Assembly (NCBI GenBank): GCA_036494715.1 | Contig: DASXNY010000056.1 | Coordinates: forward strand, 1 to 64,000 | Length of the DNA stretch: 64,000 nucleotides | Reading direction: 5' to 3' | From: JAICJR01 sp036494715 | Lineage (GTDB): Bacteria; Actinomycetota; Thermoleophilia; Solirubrobacterales; Thermoleophilaceae | In this document: piece after piece, positions 24,798 through 33,216 of the stretch | Layout: every line of letters begins with the position of its first letter | How positions within the stretch are numbered: position 1 is the first letter of the stretch | Translations under genes and position numbers: made by a program | Notes under the pieces: model-generated | The model's database searches: none | Seen by the model: the letters and a program-made list of their open reading frames with translations, nothing else | Told to the model about the DNA's origin: nothing

Positions 24798-26303
24798 ATG
24801 CGGGGATGGGTTGTTGCGGGAGTGGCGGCTGCCGTTCTGCTGGTGGGAGCGGCGGCGGCGTACGCGTTCGACCCGGCGGTGGAGGGCGAGAACTACTCGA
24901 AGGGCCTCGAGCGCCAGGCGATCTACACGACGCCCGAGTACCAGGCCAAGCTGCGCCTGATCAGCCAGCAGAACGGACTGGGCGCGCTGCAGATGCAGGC
25001 GGCCGACCCGGAGCGCGAGTTCGTCAGCGACCTCTGCTGGAACGGCAACGACGGCTGCGCCGGCGACGTCCGCCTCTACGACTGGCAGACAAACGGCTAC
25101 GGCATCGTCCAGCCGGTCCTCTTCACCGCGCGCAACGGCGCGACGCTCTCCGGTCACGTGTGGGCCACCAAGGCGGGTCCGGCCAAGCGCCCCGGCATCG
25201 TGATCACCAACGGTTCGGTGCAGGCGGACGAGCAGCTCTACTGGTACGCCGCCCAGGCGCTCGCCAAGGACGGCTACGTCGTGCTCACCTTCGACCCGCA
25301 GGGCCAGGGCCAGTCGGATACGCAGGGCGAGTCACCGGACCAGCAGGAGGGCACGCCCGCCCAGAGCGACGGCCGCCCGTTCTTCGACGGCACCGAGAAC
25401 GCGATCGACTTCTTCCTGTCCAATCCGTCGCACCCGTACGAGCCCGTCCCCTCGTGCGCGAGCGGCACGAGCCACGCGGCCAAGCAGGACCGGCGCGCAG
25501 CGGCCGGGCTCGACGCCGCCTACAACCCGTTCTGGAAGCTGCTCGACGCGAAGAAGCTCGGCATCGCCGGGCACTCGTACGGTGCGGCGGGCGTCTCGTA
25601 CATCGGGCAGTGGGACCCGCGCGTGAAGGCGATCGTGGCGTGGGACAACCTCGCCGAGCCCAACCCGGCCGCGTCCACGGGCGCCAGCGGCGGGGGTCCC
25701 CAGGAGCAGGGCTGCGTCGACCCCTCCCAGCGCACGGTGCCGGCGGTCACGAAGCCCGCGCTCGGCATGTCGGCGGACTACTTCATCCCGCCCGAGCCCA
25801 ACACCTCGGACCCGGACCCGCTGGCGAAGAGCACGGAGTCGCTTGCATACTCGAGGGACGGCGTGGACACCGGCGAGATCATCATCCGCGGCGGCACTCA
25901 CTACGACTTCAGCTTCATCCCGAACCCGGCGTTCACGGCGTCGCTGCGTGGCGCCGACGAGATCGCCTGGTACACGACGGCCTGGTTCGACCGCTACGTG
26001 AAGGGCGACGCCGGAGCGGTCAAGCGCCTGCTGACGGAGCGCTGGCGCGACGACGCTCAGGAGGGCGCCGTCGACCCGAACGGCGACCCCAACATGTTCT
26101 CCTTCTACTACCGCTCGCGGCTCGACATCGGGCTGCCGGGCGGCGGCCGCTTCGACTGCGAGGACATGCGCGCCGACTGCCCCGGGATGACCTCGACGGA
26201 CGGCCTTTCCGGGGACTACTCGTATCTGAAGGTCGACACGACGCCCGATGGTCCTGGTGGGGCTGGAACGCCTCAGGGCACCGGCGTTTACGGCAGCGGT
26301 TAG
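24798..26303 (+). CDS. Secreted alpha/beta hydrolase
   Basis: 501 residues from ATG 24798, which has a GGCGGGGG purine run just upstream; GTG 24777 is a weaker alternative. The signal peptide is MRGWVVAGVAAAVLLVGAAA. The mature protein has FDPQGQGQSDTQGESPD, the nucleophile elbow IAGHSYGAAG and, near the end of the fold, IRGGTHYDFSFIP supplying the His. Several Cys suggest extracytoplasmic disulfides. This resembles exported esterases or lipase-like enzymes; the substrate is unknown. It is divergent from the MDR/GMC operon. Confidence 0.87.
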   Translation: MRGWVVAGVAAAVLLVGAAAAYAFDPAVEGENYSKGLERQAIYTTPEYQAKLRLISQQNGLGALQMQAADPEREFVSDLCWNGNDGCAGDVRLYDWQTNGYGIVQPVLFTARNGATLSGHVWATKAGPAKRPGIVITNGSVQADEQLYWYAAQALAKDGYVVLTFDPQGQGQSDTQGESPDQQEGTPAQSDGRPFFDGTENAIDFFLSNPSHPYEPVPSCASGTSHAAKQDRRAAAGLDAAYNPFWKLLDAKKLGIAGHSYGAAGVSYIGQWDPRVKAIVAWDNLAEPNPAASTGASGGGPQEQGCVDPSQRTVPAVTKPALGMSADYFIPPEPNTSDPDPLAKSTESLAYSRDGVDTGEIIIRGGTHYDFSFIPNPAFTASLRGADEIAWYTTAWFDRYVKGDAGAVKRLLTERWRDDAQEGAVDPNGDPNMFSFYYRSRLDIGLPGGGRFDCEDMRADCPGMTSTDGLSGDYSYLKVDTTPDGPGGAGTPQGTGVYGSG

Positions 26304-26334
26304 GCACGCGACCCCCAGGCCTCGACAGCGACGA

Positions 26335-26373
26335 GATCCATCTTTGCCACCGTATGGGTGGATTAGATGGATC
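26335..26373. terminator. Nested inverted repeat between convergent genes
   Basis: GATCCATCT (26335-26343) pairs with AGATGGATC (26365-26373), and inside it CCACC (26347-26351) pairs with GGTGG (26357-26361). It lies between the convergent hydrolase (ends 26303) and TetR gene (ends 26409), so it is probably a bidirectional terminator. Confidence 0.55.
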
Positions 26374-26408
26374 GCATGAGGCTTGATGCCTCGTTGCCGC
26401 TGTAAGCG

Positions 26409-26981
26409 TCAGCGCAGCAGCAGCCGCAGGATCGGCTCGGCGCGGCGCGCGTCGGGGTCCTCGCCCGTGATCAGGTCCAGGTAGGTGTAGGACTCGATCA
26501 GGCGGACGATCACGTAGGCCACCTCGCGCAGGTCGGCGGGCAGGGACAACCGGCCGGCGTCGCTCTCCTGCCGCAGCAGGCCGTGGATCCAGTCGATCAG
26601 GCGCGGCTGGAAGCCGGTGTCGTGGCGGGTGAGCAGGCGCATCGCGAGCTCGCCCTCCTCGGCCAGCCAGCGCTTCATCGCGGCGCTGGTGATCACCGCA
26701 TCGAGAAAGCGCGTGACCACCTGCACGACCCGTTCGGAGCCGCGCTCCTTCACGCCCGCGTCCACGTTCTCGAGCGTCCTCTGGGCCACCGACCACACCA
26801 CCTCGACGAGCAGCTTGTTGCGTGAGCCCACCCAGCGGTAGAGCGTCACGCGGTTCACGCCCAGCTCGCCGGCCAGGGCGCTCATGTCGATCCGCTCGGC
26901 CGACAGGAACTTGCGCCGAGCGAGGCGGAAGGCGTCGTCGGCAGTGGGGCGCTCGGCTGAGTTGGCGGGCGCCGACGTCAC
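26409..26981 (-). CDS. TetR-family regulator (QsdR-like)
   Basis: 190 residues. The helix-turn-helix is unusual in detail: DAFRLARRKFLSAERIDMSA then GVNRVTLYRWVGSRNKLLVE, with the Arg-Trp recognition-helix ending seen in QsdR-like regulators. The C-terminal ligand domain ends with AYVIVRLIESYTYLDLITGE. Its GTG start overlaps the TGA of a phosphotriesterase-family relic (GTGA, 26978-26981). In Rhodococcus, QsdR controls the lactonase QsdA, itself a phosphotriesterase-family enzyme; the pairing here is the same but the enzyme gene is broken. Confidence 0.85.
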   Translation of the reverse strand: MTSAPANSAERPTADDAFRLARRKFLSAERIDMSALAGELGVNRVTLYRWVGSRNKLLVEVVWSVAQRTLENVDAGVKERGSERVVQVVTRFLDAVITSAAMKRWLAEEGELAMRLLTRHDTGFQPRLIDWIHGLLRQESDAGRLSLPADLREVAYVIVRLIESYTYLDLITGEDPDARRAEPILRLLLR

Positions 26982-27096
26982 GCGGCCAGCCAGGGCCGGG
27001 GCGCCTCGACCATCATCTGGTCCACTGCTCGTGGATCAGCGTGAGGCCGAGCTCGCCGTCGTCGACCGGGCCGGCGGTGGTGTTGATGGCTCCCAT
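26978..27096 (-). pseudogene. Phosphotriesterase-family lactonase relic (both ends kept, middle deleted)
   Basis: From ATG 27096 the frame reads MGAINTTAGPVDDGELGLTL then IHEQW, which matches the N-terminus of phosphotriesterase-family hydrolases (..VLGPVDPxELGxTLMHEH), and stops after 27 residues. In a shifted frame the next bases read QMMVEAPRPWLAA and a stop, like the family's C-terminal ..MLVDNPRRxLA. Both pieces have strongly GC-biased third positions. A normal gene has about 320-350 codons, so an internal deletion of roughly 900 bp removed the catalytic barrel. The relic stop overlaps the TetR start. Confidence 0.65.
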
Positions 27097-28304
27097 GCCG
27101 GTGGCGATCCTACGGCAGATCGGCGCGAGCGCGCCGGGGGCAGCGTGAACGTCAGCACCAGGCCGCCGAGCGGCAGCAGCGCGAGCACGTAGAGGGTGGC
27201 GTTGAGCCCCCACTTGTCGGCCACTACCCCGAGCACGGGAGCGCCGAGGCCGCCGAGACCGATGGACAGGCCGAGCGTTACGCCCGACGCGGTCCCGATC
27301 CGCCCCGGCAGGTACTCCTGCCCCATCACCACGGTCACGCTGAAGGTGGCGATGATCGCCGCGCCGACGAAGAAGATCTCGATCGTCGAGGCGGGCGGGT
27401 TCAAGGCGTGGAAGAGCAGGATCAGCGGCGGCAGCACGCTCATTGAGCCGAACAGCACCGCGCGCCGTCCGAAGCGGTCGGCCAGCGGGCCGCCGAACAG
27501 CGTGCCCACCGCGCCGCCGACCAGCATGAGCGTCAGCGCCGTGTTGGCCGCGGCCTTGGAGGCGTCGAGCGCCCCCGTGTAATAGAGCGGGACGAACGTG
27601 AGCAGCCCGAAGTAGACGAACGTGCGGAACGCGATCACGCCCGCCAGCCGCACGAAGCCGGACCAGTCGTCGTCGGGGCTGCCGATGTTCTGCGGATCCG
27701 TCGCCTTGGCCGGCCGGAACGCGATCAGGTGGGAGAGGTTCGACAGCACGACGAGGGACACGAGCGTCCCCGGGATCGCCATGAACAGCGTCCCGCTGAG
27801 GCCGAACCCGAGCACGAGCGGCGTGATCAGCACCGGGCCGAGCGCGAAGCCGATGTTGCCGCCGAGCGAGAACAGGCTCATCCCGCTCGCGCGCTTTGCG
27901 CCGGACACGTAGTTCGCGAAGCGCGATGCCTCCGGGTGGTATGCGGCCACGCCGATGCCGCTCAGCACGACGGCCAGGAACGTCATCAGGTAGGTCTGCG
28001 TGATCCCCACGAGCGCGATCCCCACCGCCCCCACCACCGGTCCGACGGCGAGCAGCCAGGCCAGCGAGCGGCGGTCCGAGAAGTGCCCGAAGAACGGCTG
28101 GATCACCGACGACGACACGGTGGCGGCGAGCACGAGCCCCGACGCCGCGGCGTACGAGTAGCCGCGCTGCGAGACGAGGAAGGGCAAGAGCGCCGGCACG
28201 GCCCCCTGGCAGGAGTCGACCATCATGTGGCCGAGCGCGAGGACGCCCATGCCGCGGCGATCCACGCCCTCACGAGGGGCGGCTGCCACAGCAGCGCTGG
28301 TCAC
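27036..28304 (-). CDS. MFS transporter, fosmidomycin-resistance (Fsr) type
   Basis: About 422 residues with 12 helices, opening with ALGHMMVDSCQGAVPALLPF, the characteristic Fsr start, and holding GIGVAAYHPEASRFANYVSG, another family signature. It likely exports a small antimicrobial or metabolite. The GTG start overlaps the stop of the MerR gene (GTGA at 28301-28304). The last ~35 residues (a Pro/Ser/Arg-rich tail) have third positions unlike coding sequence and overlap the phosphotriesterase relic in another frame. The native C-terminus was probably altered by a small frameshift or the nearby deletion. Confidence 0.88.
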   Translation of the reverse strand: MTSAAVAAAPREGVDRRGMGVLALGHMMVDSCQGAVPALLPFLVSQRGYSYAAASGLVLAATVSSSVIQPFFGHFSDRRSLAWLLAVGPVVGAVGIALVGITQTYLMTFLAVVLSGIGVAAYHPEASRFANYVSGAKRASGMSLFSLGGNIGFALGPVLITPLVLGFGLSGTLFMAIPGTLVSLVVLSNLSHLIAFRPAKATDPQNIGSPDDDWSGFVRLAGVIAFRTFVYFGLLTFVPLYYTGALDASKAAANTALTLMLVGGAVGTLFGGPLADRFGRRAVLFGSMSVLPPLILLFHALNPPASTIEIFFVGAAIIATFSVTVVMGQEYLPGRIGTASGVTLGLSIGLGGLGAPVLGVVADKWGLNATLYVLALLPLGGLVLTFTLPPARSRRSAVGSPPAWEPSTPPPARSTTASSASR

Positions 28305-28750
28305 GCCGCGGCGTCCTCCGCGTCGATCTCGCGCAGGCGCGAGCGCACGCGCCGCTGGCGGGCCACGAGCTCGCGCTCGAGCCGTTCGAGCTCATGCTTG
28401 CGTCCGCGCACGAGCTTGAGCTGGTTGCAGATGTGCTCGGCGGCCTCGTCGAGCAGCGCGCGGCGGCGGTCGACATCATCGGTCTCCTCGAACTCGCGCC
28501 TGAGCGCGGCGCGTGCGGCCTCGGCGGCCACGAGCTGGCTCAACTCCTCGAGGCTGAGGTTGAGCAGGTCGCGCAGCCGCAGCAGTTCCTTGAGCCGCTC
28601 CACGTCGCCCTCGCTGTAGCTGCGGCGCTTGCCGAGCTCGCGGTCCTGCGCAGCCGGCAGGAGGCCGCGCTCCTCGTAGTAGCGGATCGTCCGCGGCGTG
28701 GTGCCCGTGAGCTCGGCCACCTCGCCGATGCGCAGGCGGCGCTCGCTCAT
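28301..28750 (-). CDS. MerR-family regulator (LiuR-like)
   Basis: 149 residues. The winged helix is RLRIGEVAELTGTTPRTIRY then YYEERGLLPA and RRSYSEGDVERLKELLRLRD. A long coiled coil follows (about residues 85-145) with no cysteines of metal-sensing MerR proteins. It sits between two exporter genes and overlaps both (ATGA and GTGA), so the three genes form one operon. The upstream CTTACGTAAACGTAAG palindrome resembles the LiuR-type MerR site and is the likely target. Confidence 0.88.
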   Translation of the reverse strand: MSERRLRIGEVAELTGTTPRTIRYYEERGLLPAAQDRELGKRRSYSEGDVERLKELLRLRDLLNLSLEELSQLVAAEAARAALRREFEETDDVDRRRALLDEAAEHICNQLKLVRGRKHELERLERELVARQRRVRSRLREIDAEDAAA

Positions 28751-30228
28751 GATGGCTCGCGCACGTGCGCCGGTCGCATCATCGACACCACGGCCCCGAG
28801 CAGCGACACCGCCGCCAGCACCCACAGCGCGATGTGCATGTTCTGGATGAACGGGTCGAGCTTGCTCGTCGAGAGCCCCTTGGTGAGGCCGGAGAAGATC
28901 TTGAACATCACGGTCTTCGGCACCGCGGCGGTGAGGATCGCGATCACGAAGGCGATCGAGATCACGGCGCCGGTGTTCTGGAGCATCACGCGCGCGCCGG
29001 CGGCGATGCCCCGCCGGTCGGCCCTCACGACGCCCATCATCGCCGCGGTGTTCGGGCTGTTGAACATGCCGGAGCCGATGCCCACCACGAATAGCCACAG
29101 GCCGCTCTGCCAGTAGGGCGAGTCGATCTGGAGCGTCGTCATCGCGGCGAGACCCGCGGCGCTGACCACCATCCCCGCCGCCGCGAGGCCTCGTGAGCCG
29201 TGACGGTCGGCCGCGATGCCCGCGAGCGGCGAGGAGATGAGCATTGCGATGGCCATCGGCGCGAGCTTGACGCCGGCGATGATCGGCGTGTCGCCCTGCG
29301 GTCCCTGGAAGTAGAAGACGAAGATGAACATCAGGGCGAAGCGCGAGAGCCCGTTGATGAACGCCGCGCCCGAGGCGGCCGCGAACAACTTGTTCTGGAA
29401 GATCGTGAGGTCGAGCATCGGTGCCCGCTGGTGCTTCTCGATCACCACGAACAGGGGCAGCAGCACCACGGCGACGAGCAGGCTGACGATCACCGTTGGG
29501 TTGTCCCAGCCCGAGAGGCCGCCCTTTGAGATGCCGAGCACGAGCCCGGTGAGGCCCAGCACGTAGGCGGTCGTGCCCAGCAGGTCGAGGCTGCGCTCGG
29601 GGTCCGGGTTCGACAGCTCGTGCAGCACGAAGCCGGCCCAGAGGCTGCCCGCGATGCCGAGCGGGACGTTGAACCAGAACACCCAGTGCCAGGAGATCGC
29701 CACGAGTGCGCCGCCCAGCACCGGGCCGATCACGAGCCCGACCGCGGCCACCATCGTGTTCGTCCCCATCGCCAGGCCCAGCTGCTCGCGCGGGAAGGCA
29801 TCGGTGACGATCGCGGCAGAGTTGGCGAACAGGAAGGCACCGCCGATGCCCTGCACGACGCGCCACAGGATGAGCTCGGTACCGCCGCTCGCGAAGCCCG
29901 CGCCGAGCGACGCCAGCGCGAACACCAGGAAGCCGCCGACATAGGCCTTCTTGCGGCCGAACAGATCGGCCAGGCGCCCGGCGGAGAGCACCAGCACGGT
30001 CGACGCGATCATGTACACGAGGATCACCCACACGAGCGTCAGCAGCGAGGTGTGCAGGCTGCGTTCGAGATCCGGCAGCGCGATGATCAGCGTGCCCGAA
30101 TTGATCGTGGCGAGCAGCATCCCGAGGCTCGTGCACGAGAGCGCCCACCACTTGTAGTTGGGGTGGTCTGCGTCGACGCCTAGGCGGCGCCGGCGCTGTG
30201 TGGTGGTTGTGGTGTCTGCGAGCGCCAT
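28747..30228 (-). CDS. MFS drug exporter, DHA2 (EmrB/QacA) type
   Basis: 493 residues from ATG 30228; a longer open frame upstream runs through the promoter and was rejected. It has about 14 helices, with GRLADLFGRKKAYVGGFLVF as motif A and MVAAVGLVIGPVLGGALVAI as motif C. It is first in the exporter-MerR-exporter operon. A MerR-type palindrome sits 7-22 bp before the start, so expression should respond to the regulator encoded next. Confidence 0.92.
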   Translation of the reverse strand: MALADTTTTTQRRRRLGVDADHPNYKWWALSCTSLGMLLATINSGTLIIALPDLERSLHTSLLTLVWVILVYMIASTVLVLSAGRLADLFGRKKAYVGGFLVFALASLGAGFASGGTELILWRVVQGIGGAFLFANSAAIVTDAFPREQLGLAMGTNTMVAAVGLVIGPVLGGALVAISWHWVFWFNVPLGIAGSLWAGFVLHELSNPDPERSLDLLGTTAYVLGLTGLVLGISKGGLSGWDNPTVIVSLLVAVVLLPLFVVIEKHQRAPMLDLTIFQNKLFAAASGAAFINGLSRFALMFIFVFYFQGPQGDTPIIAGVKLAPMAIAMLISSPLAGIAADRHGSRGLAAAGMVVSAAGLAAMTTLQIDSPYWQSGLWLFVVGIGSGMFNSPNTAAMMGVVRADRRGIAAGARVMLQNTGAVISIAFVIAILTAAVPKTVMFKIFSGLTKGLSTSKLDPFIQNMHIALWVLAAVSLLGAVVSMMRPAHVREPS

Positions 30229-30234
30229 GCGTTT

Positions 30235-30250
30235 CTTACGTAAACGTAAG
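30235..30250 (-). promoter_or_regulatory. MerR-type operator upstream of the exporter operon
   Basis: CTTACGT-AA-ACGTAAG is a perfect 7-bp inverted repeat with a 2-bp spacer. It is very close to the LiuR-family MerR consensus (TTACGT-x2-ACGTAA). It lies 7 bp upstream of the exporter ATG. Confidence 0.65.
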
Positions 30251-30317
30251 CTAGCAATCGACCCCCGCTGCCCGCCTCCACCGATACCTTTCCGCTTCTC
30301 CCGTTTTGAACCGTTCG

Positions 30318-30998
30318 ATGGCAGGTAGAAGTTCCCGTCTGATCTCCGCCGCCGCCGCGGTGCTGGTCGCGCTTGCCGTGCTCTGCGCGGGCACCGCACG
30401 GGCCGCGGGCCCGACGGTCCCGACCGTGGTCCTCGGCGGCCACCTCTACCCCAAGCCCTACGGCGACGCCTACGTGTACGGGCACGCGGAGCTGCCGGAC
30501 AGCGCGGATCAAAGCCTCGTGGCGGCCCAGACGGTCACGCTCTACTCGAGCAACTTCCCGTTCACCGGCTGGGTGCAGGTGGCGACGCTCACGACCGACT
30601 TCGAGGGCTACTTCAGCTACCACACCTCGATCAGCCAGAACACGGAGTACCGGGCGATCTGGCAAACGGCCACGCCCGTGCAGAGCAAGGACAAGCTGGT
30701 GAAGCTGCCGCTCAAGCTGTCGCTCAGGGCGAGCCACACGCGCGTGCACAAGAAGGGCGTGGTCACGTTCACGGGCGCGAGCGCGCCCGCGCACCCCGGA
30801 TCGAAGGTCCTGATCCAGCAGATGGACCACAACGGCTACTTCAAGACGATCAGCAGCACGACCGTCACGGCAGCCTCCACCTACAGCAGCCGCGTCCGCC
30901 TGCGCCGCGGCGGCGTCTTCCGTGCGCTGTTCGGGGGCGACAACTTCTTCGGCGTGGACGCCAGCCGCCCCGTGCGGGTCGCGGTCGGCAAGCGCTAG
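30318..30998 (+). CDS. Secreted protein with Ig-like beta domains, unknown function
   Basis: 226 residues from ATG 30318 (TTG 30306 also possible). The signal peptide is SSRLISAAAAVLVALAVLCA. The mature part has two beta-sandwich-like stretches: VVLGGHLYPKPYGDAYVYGH through YRAIWQTATPVQ, and LSLRASHTRVHKKGVVTFTG ending in FRALFGGDNFFGVDASRPVR. The second half resembles 'resistance to stretch' Ig-like surface domains common in this lineage. There are no catalytic motifs. Confidence 0.75.
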   Translation: MAGRSSRLISAAAAVLVALAVLCAGTARAAGPTVPTVVLGGHLYPKPYGDAYVYGHAELPDSADQSLVAAQTVTLYSSNFPFTGWVQVATLTTDFEGYFSYHTSISQNTEYRAIWQTATPVQSKDKLVKLPLKLSLRASHTRVHKKGVVTFTGASAPAHPGSKVLIQQMDHNGYFKTISSTTVTAASTYSSRVRLRRGGVFRALFGGDNFFGVDASRPVRVAVGKR

Positions 30999-31002
30999 CC
31001 GG

Positions 31003-31758
31003 CTAGGCCGGCGAGCGGTGCTCGGGCGCCAGCCGCCGGGCGATCTCGATCGTCTGCGGGTCGAGCTCCGCCTCCTCGAGCTCGTACGCCTCACTGAGCT
31101 TCGAGACCAGGGCCCGCTCGACGTCGTCCATGGTCTGCTCCGGCAGTTCGTCCTGCACGCCGCCGGCGGTGGACGGGTTCCACTCGAGACCGAGCGCCGC
31201 GTACACCGGCACGAGCACTCCGCGTACGCGCGCGCTCTCCCCCACGACGAGCACCCCGCCAAGGTGCCCAGCGCCCTTGATCAGCTTCTGGCCGATGCCG
31301 GCGAGCTTCTTCTGGCCGCGGGCGTTGACGCTGTAGCCGCCGGGGCAGTACTCGCCCCGCACCTCACCCACGCGCGCGTCCACGCCGAGCGCAGCGAGGG
31401 CCGCGCGCAGCCACTCGGACGACTCCTCGAAGCGCGGGTAGATGTGCGCCTGCGGGTCGGCGTCCGGCCGCGCGTGGGCGATCGCGATGGTGTTCTCGTG
31501 GAACACGGCCGCGCGCCCGCCGGCCAGCCGCTCGATCGGCTCGAAGCCGGTGGCCCGGGCAGCCGCGACGCCCTCCCCGTAGCGCTCGCTCGCCACATCC
31601 TGGCGCCCGAAAGCGACCATCGCCGGCGGGCGCGTGATGCGGATCGTCTCCGGCAGCTCGCCATCGGCGACCCGCTGAAGCACCGCGCGCGAGAGCGCCA
31701 CGTCGAGCGCGGGATCCTCCCGAAACGCCTGCCGGTGAAGGCGAAGTCGCGGCTTCAC
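31003..31758 (-). CDS. Lipoate-protein ligase A family protein
   Basis: 251 residues of the biotin/lipoate ligase fold. The motifs are ERLAGGRAAVFHENTIAIAH (equivalent to the RxxGGGxVxHD loop) and GQKKLAGIGQKLIKGAGHLG with the invariant Lys of KxxGxxQ. It may attach lipoate or octanoate to E2/GcvH proteins. The GTG start and first ten codons lie inside a 12-bp perfect hairpin (31729-31764), which could block initiation. The gene follows msrB after 28 bp. Confidence 0.85.
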   Translation of the reverse strand: MKPRLRLHRQAFREDPALDVALSRAVLQRVADGELPETIRITRPPAMVAFGRQDVASERYGEGVAAARATGFEPIERLAGGRAAVFHENTIAIAHARPDADPQAHIYPRFEESSEWLRAALAALGVDARVGEVRGEYCPGGYSVNARGQKKLAGIGQKLIKGAGHLGGVLVVGESARVRGVLVPVYAALGLEWNPSTAGGVQDELPEQTMDDVERALVSKLSEAYELEEAELDPQTIEIARRLAPEHRSPA

Positions 31759-31764
31759 CGGCAG
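31729..31764 (-). repeat. 12-bp perfect hairpin covering the lipoate-ligase start codon
   Basis: CTGCCGGTGAAG (31729-31740) and CTTCACCGGCAG (31753-31764) are perfect complements around 12 bases. The GTG start (31758-31756) is in the upstream arm. In RNA it could act as a terminator after msrB or hide the initiation codon of the ligase gene. Confidence 0.6.
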
Positions 31765-31786
31765 GACTGTAGGCGGGTTGCGCTCG

Positions 31787-32188
31787 CTACTTGCTCGTGT
31801 CGAGCTCGAGCGCGCAGGAGTTCATGCAGTAGCGCTGCCCCGTCGGGCGCGGCCCGTCGGGGAAGACGTGGCCGAGGTGGCCGCCGCAACTGGCGCACAC
31901 GACCTCCGTGCGCACCATGCCGTGGCCGCGGTCCTCCACCAGCTCGACGTTCGAGTCCTCGGTGGGCTCGTAGAAGCTCGGCCAACCGGTGCCGGACTCG
32001 AACTTGGTGTCCGAGCTGAACAGCTCGGCGCCGCAGCCGGCACAGCGGTAGGTGCCGTCATCCTTGCTGTCCACGTAGCGTCCGCTGAACGGGGGCTCCG
32101 TGCCCTTCTTGCGCAGAACCGCGTACTGCTCGGGGCTCAGCTCCTCACGCCACTGCTCGTCTGTCTTCTGAATGTTCTCGGTGCTCAT
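31787..32188 (-). CDS. msrB: Peptide methionine-(R)-S-oxide reductase
   Basis: 133 residues from ATG 32188, which has GGAG 6 bp upstream; an earlier in-frame start lacks this. The four zinc cysteines are in YRCAGCGAEL and VVCASCGGHLGHVFPDGP. The catalytic Cys is in QRYCMNSCALEL near the C-terminus, and the substrate pocket is FESGTGWPSF. It reduces the R-form of methionine sulfoxide in proteins with thioredoxin. A second Cys in the same segment (RYCMNSC) may resolve the sulfenic acid. Confidence 0.96.
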   Translation of the reverse strand: MSTENIQKTDEQWREELSPEQYAVLRKKGTEPPFSGRYVDSKDDGTYRCAGCGAELFSSDTKFESGTGWPSFYEPTEDSNVELVEDRGHGMVRTEVVCASCGGHLGHVFPDGPRPTGQRYCMNSCALELDTSK

Positions 32189-32201
32189 TTCATCTCCGAT
32201 G

Positions 32202-33182
32202 CTAGCCATCAGTGAAGGGTTGGACGGGGATCCCGTGGTCGGTCTCGCGCATCCCGAGCTCGTAGCTCGCGCCGCTGCCAGTGGCCAGCGTGATGTCCTG
32301 CTGGCCCTCGCGGCTCACCGTCAGCTCCATCGTGGAGATGGAGCAGTTGACGGTGTTGTGCTGAGACCCGCCCGGGTCGGAATAGACCCAGGCCACGAAG
32401 TTCTTCGCGTCCGAATTAACAGTCCCGCGAACGGTGATTTTGTTACCTGGTAGGAGGAAGTCGCAGCGCGTCGGGCGCTCGCTCACGCGGATCGCACGCG
32501 TCCTCTCGATGCCGCCGAGCCGGTAGCGGGTGCCGTCGAGCGAGATGCCGCCGTTGCCCATCCACGGCGTCTTCAGCGGGCCGGCCCTCACGCGCCCGAC
32601 GGCGGCGTCGATCCACGTGTCCTCGCCGTGGCCTTCGAAGCCGATGCCGTGCATCCAGACCCAGCGCTCCGCGTGCTCGGAGCCCCAGTTGTGGCCCACC
32701 ATGCCGGGCCAGCGGTCGAGCTCGAGCCTGCGACTCGCGATGGTCACGCTGCCGCTGAAGAGCGCGGCGGGCGTGGGGCTGAGCGTCTTCGTCTTGGGGA
32801 AGCCCTTCGTGTACATCCAGTCGCGCGGCAGGTGGAAGAGCGGCTCGCGGTCGCCGCTGTACGTGAGCCCCCAGGCGGCGTCGCCGGCCTTGCCCGCCAC
32901 CCTGTCCGGGCCGAAGGTCGCGCCCGCGATCTCGATGAAGGCGCCGCTCGGGAGGCGCGGGCCGGGCTCGGTGAGCTTGAACGCCCAAGGGCCGTCGGCG
33001 TTCGCATCGAAGAGCGTGAACCAGAGCGAACCCGTCGGCTCGGCGCCCGGCCGCTTGTGCACCGTGTAGCGAATCCAGATCCCGAGCGGCTCGGACGGAT
33101 GCGCCGCGCGCAGGTAGAAGCTCTCGTAGTGACCCCTGTCCGACGGGACGTCGGGAAAGCGCGCGCGGGTCGGGTCGTCCAT
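32202..33182 (-). CDS. Lipocalin-like protein related to CrtC / tocopherol cyclase
   Basis: 326 residues from ATG 33182. A longer frame upstream is antisense to the SDR gene and was rejected. The sequence has GIWIRYTVHKRPGAEPTGSL, LFHLPRDWMYTKGFPKTKTL and MVGHNWGSEHAERWVWMHG. The GHNWG...W.W pattern is like the double-lipocalin fold of carotenoid 1,2-hydratase and tocopherol cyclase relatives. No signal peptide is seen. It may bind or modify a hydrophobic ligand; the assignment is by pattern only. It is divergent from the SDR gene with 34 bp between starts. Confidence 0.6.
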   Translation of the reverse strand: MDDPTRARFPDVPSDRGHYESFYLRAAHPSEPLGIWIRYTVHKRPGAEPTGSLWFTLFDANADGPWAFKLTEPGPRLPSGAFIEIAGATFGPDRVAGKAGDAAWGLTYSGDREPLFHLPRDWMYTKGFPKTKTLSPTPAALFSGSVTIASRRLELDRWPGMVGHNWGSEHAERWVWMHGIGFEGHGEDTWIDAAVGRVRAGPLKTPWMGNGGISLDGTRYRLGGIERTRAIRVSERPTRCDFLLPGNKITVRGTVNSDAKNFVAWVYSDPGGSQHNTVNCSISTMELTVSREGQQDITLATGSGASYELGMRETDHGIPVQPFTDG

Positions 33183-33216
33183 CCGTCGCAGCCTAACGGT
33201 GATACAAACAGCCGCC

